This document shows, in pieces, positions 59,671 through 64,000 of a stretch of DNA of 64,000 nt. A program made the position numbers and the translations under genes. This DNA comes from Sphingomonas yantingensis (lineage in GTDB: Bacteria; Pseudomonadota; Alphaproteobacteria; Sphingomonadales; Sphingomonadaceae): the NCBI RefSeq assembly GCF_014199325.1, contig NZ_JACIJJ010000005.1, positions 62,001 to 126,000 of the forward strand, given 5' to 3'. Position 1 is the first letter of the stretch, and each line of letters begins with the position of its first letter. Under the pieces are notes generated by a model, which worked only from the letters and a program-made list of their open reading frames with translations, made no database searches and was not told the DNA's origin.

Positions 59671-61383
59671 TCAGCGCGGGCGGCGCGGTTTGTGCGGCGG
59701 ACGGGCGCCGGTGGGCTTTGCGCGATAAGGCGGGCGGCCGGCCGGCGCGTTTGCACGATCGCCGCGATGGCCGGGCGAGGGGGGCTGGCCCTCGGCGCGC
59801 TCGATGCGCACGCCGCTTTCGTCATCGGCCTGCGGGTCGCCGCTGCGCTGGACGGCGCTGGCGAACTTGGCGGCGATGCCGCTCGGCACCTGGAACCAGG
59901 TTTCGGTGGGCAGGATGCGGATCGCGCCGATCTCGTTCTTGGTGATGTGCCCGCGGCGGCAGAGCAAGGGCAGGATCCAGCGCGGATCGGCATTGTGACG
60001 GCGGCCGATATCCATGCGGAACCACTGCACGTCGTCGAAGCCGGGGCGGTGATGCGCGGTCGCGGGATCGCGCGGGGCCGCCTCGATCATCTCCTCGGGC
60101 GCGGGCAGCTTGGCGCGGACGCTCTGAACGAAGGCCGCGGCAATATCCTCGGCGCTCATCTTTTCGAGGAGCTGCGCGGCGAGCGCGCGGTCGTCCTCGT
60201 CCGCCTCGACCGGCGCGAGCAACGTCGCCAGCATCCGCTCGCGGTCCTTGGCGCGGATGTCGTCGGGCGTCGGCGCATCCGTCCACTCGGCGGCAATGCG
60301 CGCCGATTTGAGCATCATGTCGACGCGGCGGCGGCGGGGATAGGGAACGATTAGGACCGCAGTGCCCTTGCGCCCTGCGCGGCCGGTGCGGCCCGAGCGG
60401 TGCTGCAACGTCTCGGCATCGCGCGGCAGCTCGACATGGACGACCAGGCTAAGGCTCGGCAGGTCGATGCCGCGCGCCGCCACGTCGGTTGCGACGCAGA
60501 CGCGGGCGCGGCCGTCGCGCAGCGCCTGAAGCGCGGCGTTGCGCTCGTTCTGGCTGTGCTCGCCCGACAGCGCGACCGCGGCGAATCCGCGCTCGGTCAG
60601 GCTGGCGTGGAGGTGGCGGACATTGTCGCGCGTGGCGCAGAACAGCATCGCCGTCTCCGCCTCGTGCAGGCGAAGCAGGTTGATCGCGGCATGCTCGATA
60701 TCGGCGGGCGAGACGGCGATCGCCTGATATTCGATGTCGCCGTGGCCGCGATCCTCGCCCAAGGTCGAAATCCGCTCGGCATCGCGCTGATAGCGGCGGG
60801 CGAGCGCGACAATCGACTTGGGCATCGTTGCGGAGAACAGGAGCGTGCGGCGCCCCTCCGGCGTCAGGTCGAGGATCTGCTCGAGATCCTCGCGGAACCC
60901 CATGTCGAGCATCTCGTCCGCTTCGTCGAGGACGACGGCGCGCAAGGCCGAGAGGTCGAGCGCGCCGCGCTCGAGGTGATCGCGAAGGCGGCCGGGGGTG
61001 CCGACGACGATCTGGACACCGCGCTGCAGATTGCGGCGTTCCTTGGCCGCGTCCATCCCGCCGACGCAGGTGGCGATGCGCGCGCCCGCCTTTTCATAAA
61101 GCCACATCAGCTCGCGGCTGACCTGGATCGCGAGTTCGCGGGTCGGCGCGATGACGAGCGCGAGCGGCGTGTCGCTGCGCGCGAGCGCGCCGTCCTCGAA
61201 CAGCTGCGACGCGATGCCGAGGCCGAATGCGACGGTCTTGCCCGAGCCGGTCTGGGCGGAGACGACGAGGTCGCGGTTGGGATCGGGCTGTTCCAGCACG
61301 GCGGACTGGACGGCGGTCAGCGTGTCGTAACCACGCGCGGCGAGCGCTTCCGATAGAAGCGGGGGGAGGGTTTCGATTGTCAT
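59671..61383 (-). CDS. DEAD-box RNA helicase with DbpA-type RNA-binding domain
   Basis: A 570-residue ATP-dependent RNA helicase. Q motif region near TAVQ; motif I AQTGSGKT (43-50); Ia APTRELAIQV; II LDEADEML; III FSATMP; V TDVAARGIDLP; VI HRSGRTGRAGR. After a helical linker the C-terminus has FRMDIGRRHNADPRWILPLL and NEIGAIRILPTETWFQVPSG, the DbpA/CsdA RNA-binding fold that docks on structured RNA such as rRNA. A basic Pro/Arg tail (PPYRAKPTGARPPHKPRRPR) follows. It probably helps ribosome assembly or RNA turnover, and heads the operon with the UPF0178 gene. Confidence 0.93.
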   Translation of the reverse strand: MTIETLPPLLSEALAARGYDTLTAVQSAVLEQPDPNRDLVVSAQTGSGKTVAFGLGIASQLFEDGALARSDTPLALVIAPTRELAIQVSRELMWLYEKAGARIATCVGGMDAAKERRNLQRGVQIVVGTPGRLRDHLERGALDLSALRAVVLDEADEMLDMGFREDLEQILDLTPEGRRTLLFSATMPKSIVALARRYQRDAERISTLGEDRGHGDIEYQAIAVSPADIEHAAINLLRLHEAETAMLFCATRDNVRHLHASLTERGFAAVALSGEHSQNERNAALQALRDGRARVCVATDVAARGIDLPSLSLVVHVELPRDAETLQHRSGRTGRAGRKGTAVLIVPYPRRRRVDMMLKSARIAAEWTDAPTPDDIRAKDRERMLATLLAPVEADEDDRALAAQLLEKMSAEDIAAAFVQSVRAKLPAPEEMIEAAPRDPATAHHRPGFDDVQWFRMDIGRRHNADPRWILPLLCRRGHITKNEIGAIRILPTETWFQVPSGIAAKFASAVQRSGDPQADDESGVRIERAEGQPPSPGHRGDRANAPAGRPPYRAKPTGARPPHKPRRPR

Positions 61384-61434
61384 GAACGCGCTCCCCATGC
61401 GCCTTTGTGCGCTGCAACGCAAGTCTGGAAGCGG

Positions 61435-62826
61435 TTACAGCCCCAATTGCGCCCGATCCACGGTCGCGGCGACCAGTTCAGCGCGGGCGGCGGAGCGGCG
61501 ATATTCGGCGTCGAGCTGGCGCAGGCGCGCGTCGGCGGCGCTTTCCTCGCGCAGGTTGACGACGATGAAGTCGCTGGCGCCCAGCTGGAACCGGCGGCGC
61601 TCGGCCTCCGCCATCCGGTTGGCGAGCGCGGTTTCGTCGACCGCGAGGCCGAGCAGCCGGTCGGCGGTGGTCGCCTGGATCGCAAGGCCGTTCACCTCGA
61701 CGAGGATCTGGTCCTCGATCAGCTTGCGGCGAAGGCGCAGGCCATCCGCCTCGGCCGCGGCCTCGGCGATCTTGCCGCGGGCGGCGCGGCGTTCGAGGGG
61801 GAGCGAGAAGCGCAGGCCGACGATCCCCTCGGCGGGGGTCCGCGACGACCCGCCAAGGCCGATCGGCCCCACATCCTTCGCCGCCTCCGCCCGGATATCG
61901 AGCCGCGGGCGCAGGTCGTTCTCGGCGAGCAGGCGCTTTACCTCGACCTGATCCAGCCGGACGAGGATCGCCTCCAGATCGGGCCGCTCGATCCGCCGGG
62001 CGAGGTCGGGGCCGAGCGCGGGGAGGCGCAGTTCCGGGAACCGGTCGGGCAGGCGTTCGGCGGCGGGGACGAGCCGCTCGCCATTCTCGTCGCGCAGATA
62101 GAAGGAAAGCGCATTGGCGGCGGCGGCGAGGTCCTGTTCGGCGCGCACCAGCAGCGTCTGGCGGCGGACGATGTTCTGGCGGTTCTCCGTCCCCAATATC
62201 TGCGGGCGCGCGCCGAGCGCGATCATCCGCTCGATCGACGCCTGCCGCTCGGTCGCGAGGGATAGGAGGTCGCGATAGACGCGCACCCGCATCCCCGCGA
62301 CGACCCAGCTCTGATAGGCGTCGATCGCGCGTCGCTGCACCCCGATCGCCACCATTTCGCGGTCGAGCCGCGCAAGATTGATGTCACCGCCCGCGAGCCC
62401 CAATCGCCCGCGCCGCTCGTCGATCAGCCGGTCGCGCATCAGCGAAAAGACCGCGCCGACCTTCACCTCGCCCAGCCGGTTGGTGAACGCCTTGTCCTCA
62501 TAGACCGGAAAGTCGCCGCGCGAGACGCGGTAGCCGCCGAAGACATAGCCGCCGTTGCTGGCGAGCGGGCGCGTCGCCTTCCCCTCAACCACCGTGCCGT
62601 CGTAATAGCCGGCGAGGCGCGACTGGACGTCCCCCTCGAACAACAGGTCGAACGCGCCCTCGGCCGACAGGCGGCGGCCGTCGGCCTGTCGTTCGCGCGT
62701 GATCGCCTCGAGGATCGCGGGGGCGTGGGTGGCGGACGAGCGCAGCACCTCGTCCAGCGTCAGTTGCTGGGCGGCGGCGGGGGCGGCCACGAAGACCGCC
62801 GCGACGATGGCGATCAGGCGGATCAT
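61435..62826 (-). CDS. TolC-family outer-membrane efflux protein
   Basis: A 463-residue outer-membrane channel protein with a signal peptide (IRLIAIVAAVFVAAPAAAQQ). Two long alpha-helical repeats are visible (about residues 135-250 and 345-450, with heptad-like AAEADGLRLRRKLIEDQILV), and FQLGASDFIVVNLREESA is a typical TolC segment. It provides the outer-membrane exit for a tripartite exporter. It overlaps the HlyD gene by four bases (ATGA). The alternative long upstream frame is antisense and rejected. Confidence 0.88.
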   Translation of the reverse strand: MIRLIAIVAAVFVAAPAAAQQLTLDEVLRSSATHAPAILEAITRERQADGRRLSAEGAFDLLFEGDVQSRLAGYYDGTVVEGKATRPLASNGGYVFGGYRVSRGDFPVYEDKAFTNRLGEVKVGAVFSLMRDRLIDERRGRLGLAGGDINLARLDREMVAIGVQRRAIDAYQSWVVAGMRVRVYRDLLSLATERQASIERMIALGARPQILGTENRQNIVRRQTLLVRAEQDLAAAANALSFYLRDENGERLVPAAERLPDRFPELRLPALGPDLARRIERPDLEAILVRLDQVEVKRLLAENDLRPRLDIRAEAAKDVGPIGLGGSSRTPAEGIVGLRFSLPLERRAARGKIAEAAAEADGLRLRRKLIEDQILVEVNGLAIQATTADRLLGLAVDETALANRMAEAERRRFQLGASDFIVVNLREESAADARLRQLDAEYRRSAARAELVAATVDRAQLGL

Positions 62827-63881
62827 TTCTTCACCTTGACGACCGGATCGGGGCCGGGGCCTTTCGCATCGTCGGCGGGACGGCGGAATTCGAGCGGGAA
62901 GTCGTTGAGCTGGCGCCAGAGTTCGTAGCCGACGCTGACCGTCTCGCCCTGGATCCAGCCGCGCACCTTGCCGCCCAGCCGGACGAAGCCGGCGCCGGGC
63001 CAGCCCGGCTTGCCCGGCATCGGTTCGACCAGCACGCGGAACAGGCCGGTGGTCTGGGCCGAGGGGTCGATCGAGCGGACGCGGCCGTCGAACATCCCCT
63101 GCGCGACCGAGGGCCAGCCGCTGAACTGGATCGCGGGCCACCCCTCGAACGCCAGTCGCACCGGGCGGCCGGGGCGGATGATCGCGACGTCGCGGCCGTC
63201 GACCATCAGCTCGACCACGCGCACCGGCGCCTCCGGCGCGAGCGTCGCGAGCGGGTCGCCCGCCGAGACGAGCGTCGCGCCGGCGGCGGCATTGATCGAC
63301 TGGATGCGCCCGTCACGCGGCGCGCGGACGAGCTGCGCCGACTGGCGGTTGAGCGTCACGTCGACGCGGGTGAGCTTGGCCCGAGCCTCCGCAAGCTTGG
63401 CGCGCTGGTCGGCGACCTTGATCTGCGTCGCTTCGTAATCGCGGCGTGCCGCCAGCCCCTCGGCCAGCAATTGCGCGGAGCGGCCGACGTCGATCTGCGA
63501 CACGGCCATCGCCTGTTCGGCGGCGGCGATCTCGGCCAGCACCTGCGCGCGCTCGGCGGCGAGGCGGGCGAGGAGATCGGGGTCGTTGTCGGTGATCTTC
63601 GCGATCGGGTCGCCGCGCTTCACGAGGTCGCCGTCGCGGACGTACCAGCGCTCGACCCGGCCGGGGACGAGCGCGGTCACGTCCTGCACCCGGTCCTCGG
63701 GATCGAGGGCGGCGACCTGGCCCGCGCCGGCCGAGGTCTGGACCCAGGGGACGAGGATCAGGATCGCGACCACGACCGCGATCGCGAAGAAGACCAGCCA
63801 CGCGACGACGCGCGTCACCCGCGGCGGCCGGATGCTCGCCAGCGTCGGGAAATGGACGATATGGTCAGGCTGGAAGGGCAT
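62823..63881 (-). CDS. HlyD-family periplasmic adaptor (membrane fusion) protein
   Basis: A 352-residue adaptor with one N-terminal membrane helix (about residues 24-46, RVVAWLVFFAIAVVVAILIL), a split lipoyl domain (ALVPGRVERWYVRDGDLVKR and VRAPRDGRIQSINAAAGATL), and a coiled-coil hairpin (about 105-170) that spans toward the TolC partner. The ATG at 63881 has GGAGG upstream. It overlaps the end of the upstream partial gene by 17 bases and the TolC gene by four. Together they form a type I-like or ABC-driven export system. Confidence 0.9.
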   Translation of the reverse strand: MPFQPDHIVHFPTLASIRPPRVTRVVAWLVFFAIAVVVAILILVPWVQTSAGAGQVAALDPEDRVQDVTALVPGRVERWYVRDGDLVKRGDPIAKITDNDPDLLARLAAERAQVLAEIAAAEQAMAVSQIDVGRSAQLLAEGLAARRDYEATQIKVADQRAKLAEARAKLTRVDVTLNRQSAQLVRAPRDGRIQSINAAAGATLVSAGDPLATLAPEAPVRVVELMVDGRDVAIIRPGRPVRLAFEGWPAIQFSGWPSVAQGMFDGRVRSIDPSAQTTGLFRVLVEPMPGKPGWPGAGFVRLGGKVRGWIQGETVSVGYELWRQLNDFPLEFRRPADDAKGPGPDPVVKVKK

Positions 63882-64000
63882 CGCTGCCTCCTTCGCTGGC
63901 GAGTGCGATCAGTTCGGCGTCGGTGGCGCAGCGGCGCTGCTCGGTGGCGCCGATCCAGAGCGCGCCGTCGCGCACCAGCCCCTGTGGCCGTCGGGTGAAC
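63865..64000 (-). CDS. 3' end of an upstream export-system gene (product unclear)
   Basis: Only 44 C-terminal residues are visible (...RRPQGLVRDGALWIGATEQR then RCATDAELIALASEGGSDAL, ending PA). The frame continues off the window. From its tight overlap (17 bases) with the HlyD adaptor gene it is probably the third part of the exporter, most likely an ABC ATPase/permease, but the visible tail has no diagnostic motif. Confidence 0.55.
   Translation of the reverse strand, partial: FTRRPQGLVRDGALWIGATEQRRCATDAELIALASEGGSDALPA

Overview
The window looks like a chromosomal segment of a Sphingomonas-like alphaproteobacterium (order Sphingomonadales). This rests on high GC, gene content (Ros/MucR-type regulator, paired M16 peptidases, GH127 enzyme, PQQ and GMC dehydrogenases, many secreted catabolic enzymes) and the style of RpoB, RpoC and GyrA. 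It also carries several intergenic hairpin repeats built on CCCCGG(N)CCGGGG that I associate with sphingomonad genomes. No tRNA, rRNA, CRISPR array, insertion sequence or prophage gene was seen. One small SRP RNA (4.5S) gene is present. No gene-free stretch exceeds 300 bases.

Layout. 1-6.1 kb: the end of a PRISE-type reductase, a DUF952 protein, gyrA, an SDR and a secreted TPR protein. 6.1-9.6 kb: a Tat-exported GH127 glycosidase, then modB-modC (molybdate ABC transporter) without modA. 9.6-18.2 kb: rpoC and rpoB on the minus strand, separated by a repeat pair. 18.4-25 kb: a proline/threonine-rich membrane protein, an M16 peptidase pair (one catalytic, one not), an acyltransferase and threonine synthase. 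25-29.7 kb: an alpha/beta hydrolase divergent from two tandem cysteine desulfurases plus a [2Fe-2S] ferredoxin, a catalase-family protein, then the SRP RNA.

29.7-48.6 kb is the most interesting part: about 18 genes for uptake, periplasmic oxidation and CoA-linked breakdown of an unidentified substrate. It has two MFS carriers, two exported cupin proteins, an exported ABM-like protein, an SMP-30 lactonase, a PQQ dehydrogenase with cytochrome c, a CaiB CoA-transferase, and a crotonase that lacks both usual catalytic glutamates. It also has an SSADH-like aldehyde dehydrogenase, an iron alcohol dehydrogenase, a GMC oxidoreductase with its Tat-exported partner and a cytochrome c, an exported amidohydrolase and a FadR/GntR-type regulator. 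Short palindromes of the ATCCTATAGGAT type lie in the promoter gaps of this block and before the regulator gene itself, and a related longer palindrome lies in a fourth gap. This suggests a single regulon.

48.6-64 kb: a phospholipid-methyltransferase-like protein, a secreted ThuA-domain protein, a zinc-less MucR-like regulator, a secreted S9 oligopeptidase, a small cupin, a TonB-dependent receptor and a ModE-like HTH protein. These are followed by an esterase, a BaiN-type flavoprotein, a small HTH-like protein, a UPF0178 protein and a DbpA-type DEAD-box helicase. The window ends in a TolC/HlyD export pair and the 3' end of one more gene.

All calls come from reading translations and motifs; no database search was run.
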